Shown here: piece by piece, positions 26,324 to 35,639 of the stretch
How positions within the stretch are numbered: position 1 is the first letter of the stretch
How the letters are laid out: each line of letters starts with the position of its first letter
DNA from: SB11 sp943370295
GTDB taxonomy: Bacteria > Bacteroidota > Bacteroidia > UBA8524
Direction of reading: 5' to 3'
Length of the DNA stretch: 64,000 bases
Assembly: GCA_943370295.1 (NCBI GenBank)
Contig: CALRQL020000016.1
Coordinates: forward strand, 1 to 64,000
The notes under the pieces: generated by a model
What the model was told of the DNA's origin: nothing
Seen by the model: only the letters and a program-made list of their open reading frames with translations
Database searches by the model: none
Translations under genes and position numbers: made by a program

Positions 26324-27226
26324 TCACACTTTATCAAATACAAAAGCCAGCAATACCACGGGTAAGTATATGAATGCTGCAAACATAAGTGTGCGGGCAT
26401 TTTTAATACTACAATCTTTATACAAGCGGGCTGCAAGCCACACCATAGCTGCTGAAGCTATCAAAGCAATAATGGTTGATACCATTCCAACAATGCCAAT
26501 TTGCAAAGGCAATAGTACTGAGGGTATCAAAACAGTTGTCCAAATCAATACCTGAAAGGCACTTTTCTTACCGCGTCCTTCAAACGAAGGCAACAGGTAA
26601 AAACCAGCACGGCGATAATCATCATCCAATATCCATGCTACTGCCCAAAAATGAGGGAACTGCCAAAAGAATTGGATTACAAACAAAGCTACCGCACCTG
26701 CGTCAATGCTACCCGTTACAGCCGTCCAGCCCAACATGGGGGCTACGGCGCCCGGAAATGCACCCACAAATACTGCAATAGGTGATACACGCTTAAGCGG
26801 GGTATATATAAAAGCGTATGAGATTAATGAGAATAAGGCCAAATAGCCCGTAACATCATTAAAGTAATATCCAAGTAAGAACACACCTCCTAAACCGGTA
26901 ACAAGGCTGAAAACTATCGCCTCATTGATACCCATACGTTGTGTTGCAACGGGGCGGTTGGCAGTGCGCTCCATCATTTTATCGTAGTCGCGCTCTATTA
27001 CTTGATTAATGCCGTTAGCGGCACCAACAACCATAGTACCACCCAAAATCAACAACCAAAACAATGGCCAATCAATTGTTGCAGCGGGAGCCAATATAAA
27101 ACCCATAGCGGCAGAAAACACAACAGTTAGTGTCAGCCTGAGTTTTAGTAGTTGGCTGTAATCACGCAGTTTGCTTTTCAATGAAAACGAAACCGGGGTT
27201 ACATTATCTATAGTTTTGCTAATCAT
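26324..27226 (-). CDS. ctaB: protohaem IX farnesyltransferase (haem O synthase)
   Basis: A 300-residue UbiA-family prenyltransferase with about nine helices. The first aspartate-rich motif is NGINQVIERDYDKMMERTANRPV and the second lies around DDDYRRAGFYLLP. It converts haem B to haem O, which the adjacent CtaA turns into haem A for subunit I. The start shares one base with the ctaA stop, so the pair is coupled. Confidence 0.94.
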   Translation of the reverse strand: MISKTIDNVTPVSFSLKSKLRDYSQLLKLRLTLTVVFSAAMGFILAPAATIDWPLFWLLILGGTMVVGAANGINQVIERDYDKMMERTANRPVATQRMGINEAIVFSLVTGLGGVFLLGYYFNDVTGYLALFSLISYAFIYTPLKRVSPIAVFVGAFPGAVAPMLGWTAVTGSIDAGAVALFVIQFFWQFPHFWAVAWILDDDYRRAGFYLLPSFEGRGKKSAFQVLIWTTVLIPSVLLPLQIGIVGMVSTIIALIASAAMVWLAARLYKDCSIKNARTLMFAAFIYLPVVLLAFVFDKV

Positions 27227-28299
27227 TAAGTACTTTTTTCTTCTATAATACTGTCCTTGTAATTGTGTACAAGTATGGCAACATAAAATTGTGCGGCAAT
27301 GAGCATACCTGCAAGTGTAACATGCAGTAAGCGTGCAACCGCCGGAAGGTCGAAAAAGATGTTAGCCGTGCCGAGCACAATCTGCAAAGCAGCGATGCCT
27401 AATCCCCATGTTAAGGAACGCACCAGCATATTACTTTTTTCTAACCGGTTAGCAACCATCATGTACAATATCATCATGGCGGCCATTACAAATACCGAAA
27501 GGCTTTTGTGCGATGCCAAAACATAATCTACAAGTTGTGTCCAACTGTGTCCACTACCTTGTGCTTTCGGCACCCACTCGTCAACCGCTTCCCTAACCTT
27601 TGTTCCGTAATAAATCTGAACTAAGGTAAGCACAATCACACCATACACCAGCACTTTAATCCATCCAAGGTGTTTTATGCGGTCAAGTCCTTCGGCGGCA
27701 TGGTTTCTAAAAACGGCGGCCATCATCAATCCCACAGTAACTAAAGAAGCCAGCATGTGTATGCTAATGGTATCTCCTTTTAAATTACTTTCCACTACTT
27801 TGGCTCCGAGCCATGCCTGAAACAATGTGAATAAGAACGATGCGATGCTTAGTAAGGTTATCGACTTTTTTGTTTTCCAATATTGGAAAGAAGAAACCAA
27901 CGTAAGCACCATAAAAATACCCACTAATACGCTCACCATACGGTTTATCCACTCAATGTATGTGTGGATTGGATTGTAAAGAGCGTAATCATGTTTGGTA
28001 TATACCGCCCACTGTGCGGAATCGAAATTTTGTGAAGTAGTGAAATTGCTTTGCGCCACCCACAATCTTTCGTCTTTTATTATCATTTGCCCTTTTTTAT
28101 ACTCGTGGTTGGGCTTCCATACTAATTCGCTTTCGTTGGCCGGTGGAATGTAGTACCCGAAACATTTAGGCCAGTCGGGGCAACCCATTCCTGAACCTGT
28201 GATACGTACTAACCCTCCAACAAAAATCAAAAAGAGAATAGAGGCAACAGAAAGAAGTCCGATTTTTCTGAAAAACGTTTCTGATAAAATCCTCTTCAC
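27226..28299 (-). CDS. ctaA: haem A synthase with CBM-like loop insertion
   Basis: A 357-residue CtaA/COX15 protein. Family signatures are RITGSGMGCPDWPKCFG, the histidine-bearing HTYIEWINR, HMLASLVTVGLM and HVTLAGMLIAAQFY. It converts haem O to haem A. Between the GMGCPDWPKCFG stretch and the first ligand histidine, the extracytoplasmic loop carries about 60 extra residues. Their pattern YxxGxxI-(7)-WVAQ-(n)-W resembles chitin-binding type 3 / CBM5-12 modules. The loop is variable in this phylum, so the resemblance may be chance. It is encoded 17 bases downstream of subunit I. Confidence 0.9.
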   Translation of the reverse strand: MKRILSETFFRKIGLLSVASILFLIFVGGLVRITGSGMGCPDWPKCFGYYIPPANESELVWKPNHEYKKGQMIIKDERLWVAQSNFTTSQNFDSAQWAVYTKHDYALYNPIHTYIEWINRMVSVLVGIFMVLTLVSSFQYWKTKKSITLLSIASFLFTLFQAWLGAKVVESNLKGDTISIHMLASLVTVGLMMAAVFRNHAAEGLDRIKHLGWIKVLVYGVIVLTLVQIYYGTKVREAVDEWVPKAQGSGHSWTQLVDYVLASHKSLSVFVMAAMMILYMMVANRLEKSNMLVRSLTWGLGIAALQIVLGTANIFFDLPAVARLLHVTLAGMLIAAQFYVAILVHNYKDSIIEEKST

Positions 28300-28316
28300 T
28301 ATTGCCTCTGTTTATT

Positions 28317-30224
28317 TTATCTGAAGCTGAACCATCTTCTTAGCACAGCAAAAAATACTTTTGATTCTGTACTTTCGGTTGTTGCTTCAGGAACATTCGC
28401 GTTGTGTATCGGAGCTGCTTCAGTATGCTCAATCGGCTCAAGCTGACCTTCATCAGGCACATTTTGAGGAATAAAATCCTGCTCAGCATCAGGCCTGCTG
28501 TAATCATAAGGCCAACGATAAACGGTTGGTATTTCACCGGGCCAGTTACCGTGTACGTGTTTAACAGGTGCAGTCCACTCAAGAGTGTTTGATTTCCATG
28601 GGTTTTGTTCTGCTTTCTTACCCCAGAAGATTGAACGTACAAAGTTGTACAAGAAAATCACCTGAGCAATAGAAGCCAATATAGCAGCGATAGTTATAAA
28701 CTCGTTAACGTTTTGCCATTGTGCAAACTCAGGCATTAGGTTAAAGAATGCGTAACGACGAGGCACACCGGCCATCCCCATAAAGTGCATGGGGAAGAAT
28801 ACCATGTATGCTGCTGCAAATGTCAGCCAGAAGTGAACATAACCAAGGGTGTTGTTCATCATACGGCCATACATACGTGGGAACCAGTGGTAAATACCGG
28901 CCAACATACCAAATATAGCAGCGCTACCCATTACCAAGTGGAAGTGGGCAACTACGAAATAAGTATCGTGAAGGTTGATATCAAGGGTAGCGTTACCCAA
29001 CCAAATACCTGTTAAACCACCGGTGATAAACAACGACACCAAACCGATACCAAACAACATACCGGGGGTGAAGTGGATATTACCGCGCCACAATGTAGCT
29101 AAGTAGTTAAAGGTTTTAACAGCCGAAGGAACTGCGATAATCAACGTTAATATCATAAATACTTCGCCCAAGAACGGGTTCATACCTGTGATAAACATGT
29201 GGTGACCCCATACAAGGAATGAAAGGAACGCAATACCCAACAGTGATATAATCATCGCGGTGTAACCAAAGATTGGCTTACGGGCATTGGTTGCAATTAC
29301 TTCAGAAGTGATACCCAAAGCAGGCATCAAAATGATATATACTTCAGGGTGACCTAAGAACCAGAACAAGTGCTGGAACAAAATAGGGCTGCCGCCAATG
29401 TTATCCAAAGCTCCTAAACCGTTTGCCCAAATATCAGATAGGTAGAAACTGGTACCGAAACTACGGTCGAATATTAATAACAAACCTGCGCTTAATAGTA
29501 CAGGGAATGAAAGCAAACCAAGTACAGCAGTTAAGAAAAATGCCCAAATAGTAAGTGGCAGACGGTTCATGCTCATACCTTTGGTACGCATGTTTAGCAC
29601 GGTAGCGATGTAGTTAATACCACCCAATAGTGATGATACTATAAACAATACAATAGCTACCAACCACAACGTCATACCCAAACCCGAGCCCGACATGAAT
29701 ATCTCATTGGCACTCAACGGAGGGTAGATTGTCCAACCACCTGAAGCAGGACCTGAACCTACGAATACTGAAATTACCAATACCACGCTCGACATGAAGA
29801 AGAACCAGTATGATAGCATATTCATAAAGGGCGAGGCCATATCACGGGCACCTACTTGCAACGGAATAAGCAGGTTACTAAAAGTACCGCTAAGACCGGC
29901 AGTAAGTACGTAAAATACCATGATGGTACCGTGTATCGTAACCAAGCCCATGTAAAAGCCTGCATCGATACGACCGCCTTTGCCCCATTTACCCAAAAGA
30001 GTTTCAAGGAAAGGGAAGGTTTCATCAGGCCAAGCAAGTTGAAGCCTGAACAATACGGACATGAACATACCAATGAAACCCATAATAATCCCTGTTACAA
30101 GGAATTGTTTTGAGATCATTTTATGGTCCATACTAAAGACATACTTCGAAATGAAGGTCTCTTTGTGATGGTGCTCGGCATCATGATGCCCGGCATGTGC
30201 TGTATGTGTTTGCGAGTGGGCCAT
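28317..30224 (-). CDS. ctaD: cytochrome c oxidase subunit I
   Basis: A 635-residue catalytic subunit carrying low-spin haem, high-spin haem and CuB. The active-site region FLGHPEVYIILMPALG, the CuB histidine pair in VWGHHMFITGM and the later DTYFVVAHFHLVMGSA are intact, so this is a type A oxidase that pumps protons. The N-terminus is a histidine-rich cytoplasmic stretch (residues 4-21) that could hold metal. The C-terminus has a hydrophilic extension. It is second in the operon, 44 bases after subunit II. Confidence 0.96.
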   Translation of the reverse strand: MAHSQTHTAHAGHHDAEHHHKETFISKYVFSMDHKMISKQFLVTGIIMGFIGMFMSVLFRLQLAWPDETFPFLETLLGKWGKGGRIDAGFYMGLVTIHGTIMVFYVLTAGLSGTFSNLLIPLQVGARDMASPFMNMLSYWFFFMSSVVLVISVFVGSGPASGGWTIYPPLSANEIFMSGSGLGMTLWLVAIVLFIVSSLLGGINYIATVLNMRTKGMSMNRLPLTIWAFFLTAVLGLLSFPVLLSAGLLLIFDRSFGTSFYLSDIWANGLGALDNIGGSPILFQHLFWFLGHPEVYIILMPALGITSEVIATNARKPIFGYTAMIISLLGIAFLSFLVWGHHMFITGMNPFLGEVFMILTLIIAVPSAVKTFNYLATLWRGNIHFTPGMLFGIGLVSLFITGGLTGIWLGNATLDINLHDTYFVVAHFHLVMGSAAIFGMLAGIYHWFPRMYGRMMNNTLGYVHFWLTFAAAYMVFFPMHFMGMAGVPRRYAFFNLMPEFAQWQNVNEFITIAAILASIAQVIFLYNFVRSIFWGKKAEQNPWKSNTLEWTAPVKHVHGNWPGEIPTVYRWPYDYSRPDAEQDFIPQNVPDEGQLEPIEHTEAAPIHNANVPEATTESTESKVFFAVLRRWFSFR

Positions 30225-30268
30225 TATCTAATTACAGTTAATATCGTTTAAAAATTACTTTACTAAAA

Positions 30269-31990
30269 TTACTTGGTCACCTGAGCCATTACCTGTGTTT
30301 TGGTAGTATCTGTATCAGCCGGTGCGGGTGTGCTTGCAGGCACAGCCTCAGTAGCCGGAGCAAAAGCAGGCTTTTGTTCTGCTATCCATTTTTGATATTC
30401 TGCCTCGGTTTCAACCACACGTATTTTAATCTTCATGTTATAGTGGGCAGCACCGCATATTTTGGCACAATACAAGTAGTAATCAAATTTAGGGTCTTCT
30501 AAAATACCACGCATTTCGGCAGTAGTTTTAGTGGGGGTAAACCAGAAAGTAGTTGGCATACCGGGTACACAGTTCATCTGCATACGGAAGTGTGGTGAGT
30601 AAGCACTGTGTATTACATCGCGGGCACGAAATACAAAGTGGATAGGTTTGTTTTTAACCAATACTATTTCCTTCAACACCAAATCATCATCAGCTGTTTT
30701 GTTAAACATCCTTTTGTCGCCTTCTAAAGCGGCCAAACGTGATAGGTGTGCTTTTTGCAAACGTATTTTTTGTACCAAACCAGCCATCTCTTCTTTTTCT
30801 TCTGAAGTTGGGTCGGGTATGGTTTGCATACGTTTATAAAGGTCTTCGTTCTTTCTAAGGTTAGTATCAACCTCGGCTTTAAGTTTAGTATATTGGTCTT
30901 CAACACCTAAACCAAGGGGATTAGTGCCAGAGATAAGGTTGAAACTGAACTCACCCAATTTATTATCGGCACCTGCATAACGAACATTCCATCCGAATTG
31001 GTAAGCAAATACTTCTAGGGTTTCAGCATTTTCAGGAGCTTTTTTGGTAATAGCAGACCACTTGGTAAATCCGTTAATTACCAATACAGTAAGCGCAATC
31101 GCCGGAATGATTGTCCAGATATACTCCAACATATTGTTGTGTGGATAGAACAATGCCTTACGGCCTGGTTTGTGACGGTATAAAAACGCAAATACAAACA
31201 GGGTAATTTGTGTTACAACAAACACAAAACCTGTTATATATAAGGTGGTCATCAACATACTATCAACCGAAGCACCATGCTCAGAAGCTGCATTGTCTAT
31301 CAATGCATATTTACCGTGCACTTTAAATTCCCAGAAGGTAGCACCCAAACCTACTACCATAAACACAATCATCAACCATGCATTTACTTTGTGAGGGTTT
31401 GAGAAAGGTATGCCTGTATAACGGCTGATAAAACCTAATACATTAAATACAGCACCCATTATTATAAGTACCGCAATAAGTATCAGCACTATCAAAAAGT
31501 TGATAAGGCTTTTTACACTGCTTGTGGCTTCTTTATCTTTACCATCAGGATTATCTGGATTGATTGGGGTTTTCGGTCCATCCTCCTTTTTTTCATCACC
31601 ACCACCGCCAGGAACATCAGTAGGATTAGTCTTCAAGTAAGCAATGATATCACCAATTTGAACATCGGTTAACGACTCAAAGTTGGTCATCACATTAGGG
31701 GCATACTCCTTTGCTAATTGGGTAGCAATCGGGTCGCCCGCAGCAATCATCTTATCGGCCTGTTTAATCCATTGTTTTAGCCATGCTTCTTGCCTTCTTC
31801 CGGTAACGCCTGATAAGGCGGGGCCTTGACCCTTTTTACCAAAATAATGGCATGAAGTACAGTTTTCTTCAAACAATTTTTTACCCGCTTCTACATTAGG
31901 CTCAGCATAGGCTGAGGGGGCAAATAATACAACGGCTAATAGTACAGTGAGTGCCGAGGTTAGTTTTTTAATGAGTGTTCTGAGGTTCAT
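30269..31990 (-). CDS. ctaC: cytochrome c oxidase subunit II fused to an N-terminal cytochrome c
   Basis: A protein of about 573 residues. Start ATG 31990 gives a good signal peptide (1-29, ending AYA). The frame opens further upstream to 32080 but without a plausible leader. A mono-haem cytochrome c domain follows, with CTSCH at 44-48 and a likely methionine ligand near 111. Then come a G/E/K/P-rich linker, about four membrane helices and the CuA domain with IHSAYSPHF and YCAKICGAAHYNM. The glutamate usual between the CuA cysteines is Lys here, which is tolerable because that ligand acts through its backbone. A charged helical insertion (about 60 residues) interrupts the CuA domain. In classical caa3 enzymes the cytochrome is C-terminal. 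It is the first gene of the oxidase operon. Confidence 0.9.
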   Translation of the reverse strand: MNLRTLIKKLTSALTVLLAVVLFAPSAYAEPNVEAGKKLFEENCTSCHYFGKKGQGPALSGVTGRRQEAWLKQWIKQADKMIAAGDPIATQLAKEYAPNVMTNFESLTDVQIGDIIAYLKTNPTDVPGGGGDEKKEDGPKTPINPDNPDGKDKEATSSVKSLINFLIVLILIAVLIIMGAVFNVLGFISRYTGIPFSNPHKVNAWLMIVFMVVGLGATFWEFKVHGKYALIDNAASEHGASVDSMLMTTLYITGFVFVVTQITLFVFAFLYRHKPGRKALFYPHNNMLEYIWTIIPAIALTVLVINGFTKWSAITKKAPENAETLEVFAYQFGWNVRYAGADNKLGEFSFNLISGTNPLGLGVEDQYTKLKAEVDTNLRKNEDLYKRMQTIPDPTSEEKEEMAGLVQKIRLQKAHLSRLAALEGDKRMFNKTADDDLVLKEIVLVKNKPIHFVFRARDVIHSAYSPHFRMQMNCVPGMPTTFWFTPTKTTAEMRGILEDPKFDYYLYCAKICGAAHYNMKIKIRVVETEAEYQKWIAEQKPAFAPATEAVPASTPAPADTDTTKTQVMAQVTK

Positions 31991-32221
31991 TACTTTATAT
32001 AAGCGATTACCAAAGTTGCCTAAAACCCTTGTTGTTACTACATTTCTTAGTAATAACCACGATTTTTGGAGCTTGCGCAAATTTATATCAAAATCAATAT
32101 TTAACTAACATTTGACAAAAATTAAATACTACAAAGCGCTACGATTTTGCAAACTGCCTATTTAACAAGGCTTTTACTCATGTTTAGAACGGTTTTAAAT
32201 TTCATCTACTATAGTAAAAAC

Positions 32222-32253
32222 AAAAAAACGGCTGCTTAGTTTGTAAGCAGCCG
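32222..32253 (-). terminator. terminator of the large TPR gene
   Basis: CGGCTGCTT/AAGCAGCCG stem with a seven-base loop, followed on the minus strand by seven T residues, 33 bases after the TPR gene stop. Confidence 0.88.
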
Positions 32254-32285
32254 CTGTTTTAATCGTAACAAACGAATGTTTGTTC

Positions 32286-35200
32286 TTATTCTTCGCCTAT
32301 ATCTTCAAGGGTGGTTTTTGCTTCTTCAATAATACCGTCCTCTTGGTCTTCGTATCCGTCTATAATACTTTTTAATATCGCCCTTGCTTGGAAAAGTTCT
32401 TTCCTGTCCACATGTATTTCAACTTGCAACAAAAGTGCTTTTGCTTTCCAGTAGTCGTACGATGCAAAATTTTTCACCACTTCCATAATGGTTTTCTCTG
32501 CATCGGCAGGACGGTTTTTATTGTATTGCACAACAGCAATGCTATACTTTGCTTCAGCACCGTATTGGTTGTCGGTAAGTTTCAGCACTTCCTTCGCGGC
32601 ATCTTCAACAGCCTGCCAATCAGATTTCTTTAAGTTAAGGCGTAACAGGTACAGGTTAGCTTCTATAATACCTTCACGCGTTACTTTTTCATAGGCCAGC
32701 AGTTTTTTGCTGTAGGCAAGGGTTTTATCATCAAGGTTCAGGTAATAGCTGCAACGCATTTGTCCTAAAAGACTCACCAGCATATTGTCTTTCTCGCGGG
32801 CAAGGTCTTCCAGTTTTTCGTACAATGGCAGTGCATTGGCATAATCCTTTTTCAGATAATAGATAGTTGCTGCCCAACGGGTAGAGGGCTCGGCAAACTC
32901 GTACCGCTTTTTATCCAACACATATAAATAGCCTTCAAGCGCTGCATCAAAGTTCTTTTGCTTATTCTCACAATTGGCTTTGTAGTAGTTAGCCTCAACT
33001 GCATACAACCCTTTTGGAAACGCTTTCAGGTACTTGGCAAATTCTTTTATCGCATCTGGGCAATTATCATCTTGGTAACGGCTAAGAGCAGTTTCATACA
33101 TCGCACTATCGCGGTAGCTGTCTTTATAACGTTTCTTGCCTTTGGTAGCCATGTAATCAAAAAACTCCTCTACTTGGCCTTTGCTGCGGTATATTTCTTC
33201 CAGCACTTGCGATGCTTCGTTATACTCAGGATAGCTGCTGTAACTTTCAATAATCACCTTCAAATCTTCGATGGCCTTATCGTTTCGGTTTTGCTGATAG
33301 TGCAATATGCCCAAACGCAAACGGCATTTAACGGCATATGCTCCGTTAGGATTTTCGCCCAATAAATACCCAAAGCCACGTTCTGCCTCGGCAAAATTGT
33401 TCATGTTCAGGTGCACCATTGCTATTTCAAACAGGGCAGCATCCACCAATTCTGATTTAGGGAACTGTCCGGGTACCTTTTTAAGAGTAGATATTTTAAG
33501 TTCGTCTTTACCTTGTAATCCAAAAATCATCCCTTTCTGAAAATATCCGTAATCGCTATTGGGTGCTGATTTGGTGATGATAAAGTTATAAGCCTCCAAC
33601 GCATCGTCGTACTTCTTTTGTATAAAATAACAATCGGCTAAGCGGGTCATTCCATCCAAATAGCGGGGTTGCTGTTGGTTTACATATTTAACCGACTGTG
33701 TGAAGGTTTTAAAGCTTTCGGCTGCTTTGCCATAGTGGGTAAGCAAATCGGGGGCATTGTTATCCTCGTTGGCTATTTTAATGTACGAATACCCCATGTT
33801 GTAGTGGGCGGCATCGTACACATCGGTGTTATCGGCAGCACTGTATTTTAAAAACTCGCGGGTGTATTTAATACAATCCCAATACTTGCCATTGTTATAA
33901 GCTATCTCCCCTTTCCAAAAATCAGCAAGGGCATTTAGCTTGCTATCCAACGGATATTTCTTTGATTTATCTAAGAAACCAACTGAGCTGTTTGAGTTTT
34001 CCCATCCGTCCTCAAGCAATTGCAACGCATAGTAAAATGTTATTTGCTGATACACCCGTTGGGTTTGCTCGTTCATTTTGGTAATGGTTTCCAACACCTC
34101 AATCGCTTCTTTGTAGTTCTTGTTTACCAGTAATACTTCACCTTGCAAGGTTTTTGCTTCGGTTAGCAATTCTGATTTGGGGAAGTCTTTTATAAATTTA
34201 CCAATGGCGGTTAACGCTTCGCTGTTAAAGCCCAAATCGTAGCTAAGCTTGGCATAATTAAACGCCGAACGTTCTTTTAGTTTTGCATTGTAGGGTAATA
34301 AAGAGGCTTGCAGAAAAGCATCCCTTGCGTTGGTTTTACGGTCGAGGTGCAAGAAACACTCGGCAGCATTGTAATACGCATATTGGGTAATGGTATCTTT
34401 TGTACGGTTAATCAGTGTAAACTCTTGGTACGCCTTATCGTACTTCTTATTAGCGTAATACGCATAGCCTAAGATATAACGGTCGTTAGGCGTCATCTTT
34501 GAAAGTGGAGGCTGGTGTTCTTCCAACAATGGCAAGGCTTTGTCAAACTGGTCTAGCTGATAATAGCATTGGCCCCGCATCCAGCCAATCTCCCTTTGAT
34601 TCACATTGCTCTTCATGGTGTCGGTAATGTCAAGCACTTGCTTGTATTGGCCACCACCAAAGTATATCATGGCAATGTAAAGCGGAATTTCAGGCCCATA
34701 CACCTTAGAATCTTGCACCTTTTCAAAATGAGTAAGGGCTTCGTTAAATCTGTTCTCCTTAAGGGCTATGTAACCTAAGTAATAATGGCTGGGATAATAG
34801 TATTTAGTAGGGTCGTTGGCAGTTATTTTAAACTCCGGAATGGCTTCTTCCCATTTGGCACGTTTAAAATTGCTATAGCCCAACATAAAGTGGTACTCCA
34901 AACTTTCATCAATGGTAAGCGCCTCATCGTTGGTCTTCTTCAACTCAGGCACTACTTTGTTGTATTTGCCGGTGTTGTAGTAATGACGACCTAAATGAAA
35001 ATGTGCCAGCTGTGTTTTGATATGATTGGGATAGGCATTTATAAATGCTTCTAACCGCTCTTCGGCTCCATCGTTTTCAAGCAATAACGATGAAACCGCC
35101 ACGTAATACTTTGCGTTAATGGCAAGCTCACGGTCGCGAGTCAGTTTTAAAAACTCCTCAAACTCTTGTATGGCACTACCGTATTTTTCTTTGTCATACA

Positions 35201-35321
35201 ACTCTATCCCGTGGTTGTACAAATTCACGGGGTCGCTCACCGCAGCGGTTTTCTGACCCCAAAGTATTGCCGGCAGCCACAAACCTAACCCTACTGCTAA
35301 AATTATTCCCTTCTTAAACAT
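32286..35321 (-). CDS. large exported tetratricopeptide-repeat protein
   Basis: A 1011-residue protein with a signal peptide (1-22) and TPR repeats along nearly its whole length, recognisable from repeated units such as AIQEFEEFLKL, LEYHFMLGYSNFKRAKWEEAIPEF, YYNAAECFLHLDRKTNARDAF and KAIEDLKVIIESYSSYPEY. It is probably a periplasmic scaffold comparable to YbgF/BamD-like or PorW-like TPR proteins of this phylum, but no partner can be named. The end is acidic (LEDIGEE). It is transcribed alone on the minus strand, with a terminator after it and a palindrome-rich gap before it. Confidence 0.85.
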   Translation of the reverse strand: MFKKGIILAVGLGLWLPAILWGQKTAAVSDPVNLYNHGIELYDKEKYGSAIQEFEEFLKLTRDRELAINAKYYVAVSSLLLENDGAEERLEAFINAYPNHIKTQLAHFHLGRHYYNTGKYNKVVPELKKTNDEALTIDESLEYHFMLGYSNFKRAKWEEAIPEFKITANDPTKYYYPSHYYLGYIALKENRFNEALTHFEKVQDSKVYGPEIPLYIAMIYFGGGQYKQVLDITDTMKSNVNQREIGWMRGQCYYQLDQFDKALPLLEEHQPPLSKMTPNDRYILGYAYYANKKYDKAYQEFTLINRTKDTITQYAYYNAAECFLHLDRKTNARDAFLQASLLPYNAKLKERSAFNYAKLSYDLGFNSEALTAIGKFIKDFPKSELLTEAKTLQGEVLLVNKNYKEAIEVLETITKMNEQTQRVYQQITFYYALQLLEDGWENSNSSVGFLDKSKKYPLDSKLNALADFWKGEIAYNNGKYWDCIKYTREFLKYSAADNTDVYDAAHYNMGYSYIKIANEDNNAPDLLTHYGKAAESFKTFTQSVKYVNQQQPRYLDGMTRLADCYFIQKKYDDALEAYNFIITKSAPNSDYGYFQKGMIFGLQGKDELKISTLKKVPGQFPKSELVDAALFEIAMVHLNMNNFAEAERGFGYLLGENPNGAYAVKCRLRLGILHYQQNRNDKAIEDLKVIIESYSSYPEYNEASQVLEEIYRSKGQVEEFFDYMATKGKKRYKDSYRDSAMYETALSRYQDDNCPDAIKEFAKYLKAFPKGLYAVEANYYKANCENKQKNFDAALEGYLYVLDKKRYEFAEPSTRWAATIYYLKKDYANALPLYEKLEDLAREKDNMLVSLLGQMRCSYYLNLDDKTLAYSKKLLAYEKVTREGIIEANLYLLRLNLKKSDWQAVEDAAKEVLKLTDNQYGAEAKYSIAVVQYNKNRPADAEKTIMEVVKNFASYDYWKAKALLLQVEIHVDRKELFQARAILKSIIDGYEDQEDGIIEEAKTTLEDIGEE

Positions 35322-35485
35322 AATTAGCCCAAAATAAACTGCCCGAATTTATTAGTAAAACGACGGCTAATGGGTTTTCAGTGTGTTTATTTGTTAACAG
35401 CAGCGCGGGGATTGTTTAGTGGAATATCCACGCAGGGTGGATTACTCACAAAAATTAATGCGTAAAACTGTTACCGCATTTTTAC

Positions 35486-35585
35486 GACAGGTTAAAACCT
35501 GCCGTTTTTGGTGATTACCTTCCGGAATAGGACTTAAGTCCTATTCCGGAAGGTAATCTTAACAGCATGGGCTTTCAACCCCATG
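35486..35585. repeat. intergenic palindromes including a perfect 46-bp palindrome
   Basis: The 318-bp gap 35322-35639 has no gene. It holds GACAGGTTAAAACCTGCC (35486-35503), a perfect 46-bp palindrome centred on CTTAAG (35513-35558) and a CATGGG...CCCATG hairpin (35566-35585). The cores resemble those at 1-60 and 3035-3133. Confidence 0.85.
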
Positions 35586-35639
35586 TTTTAAAGATTATAT
35601 GAAGTTTACAATTATCGAAGTCTGTAAGCCAATGCTGAC

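Noticed and set aside
31991..32080. Upstream start for oxidase subunit II
   Set aside because: The extra 30 residues are not a leader; ATG 31990 begins a proper signal peptide.
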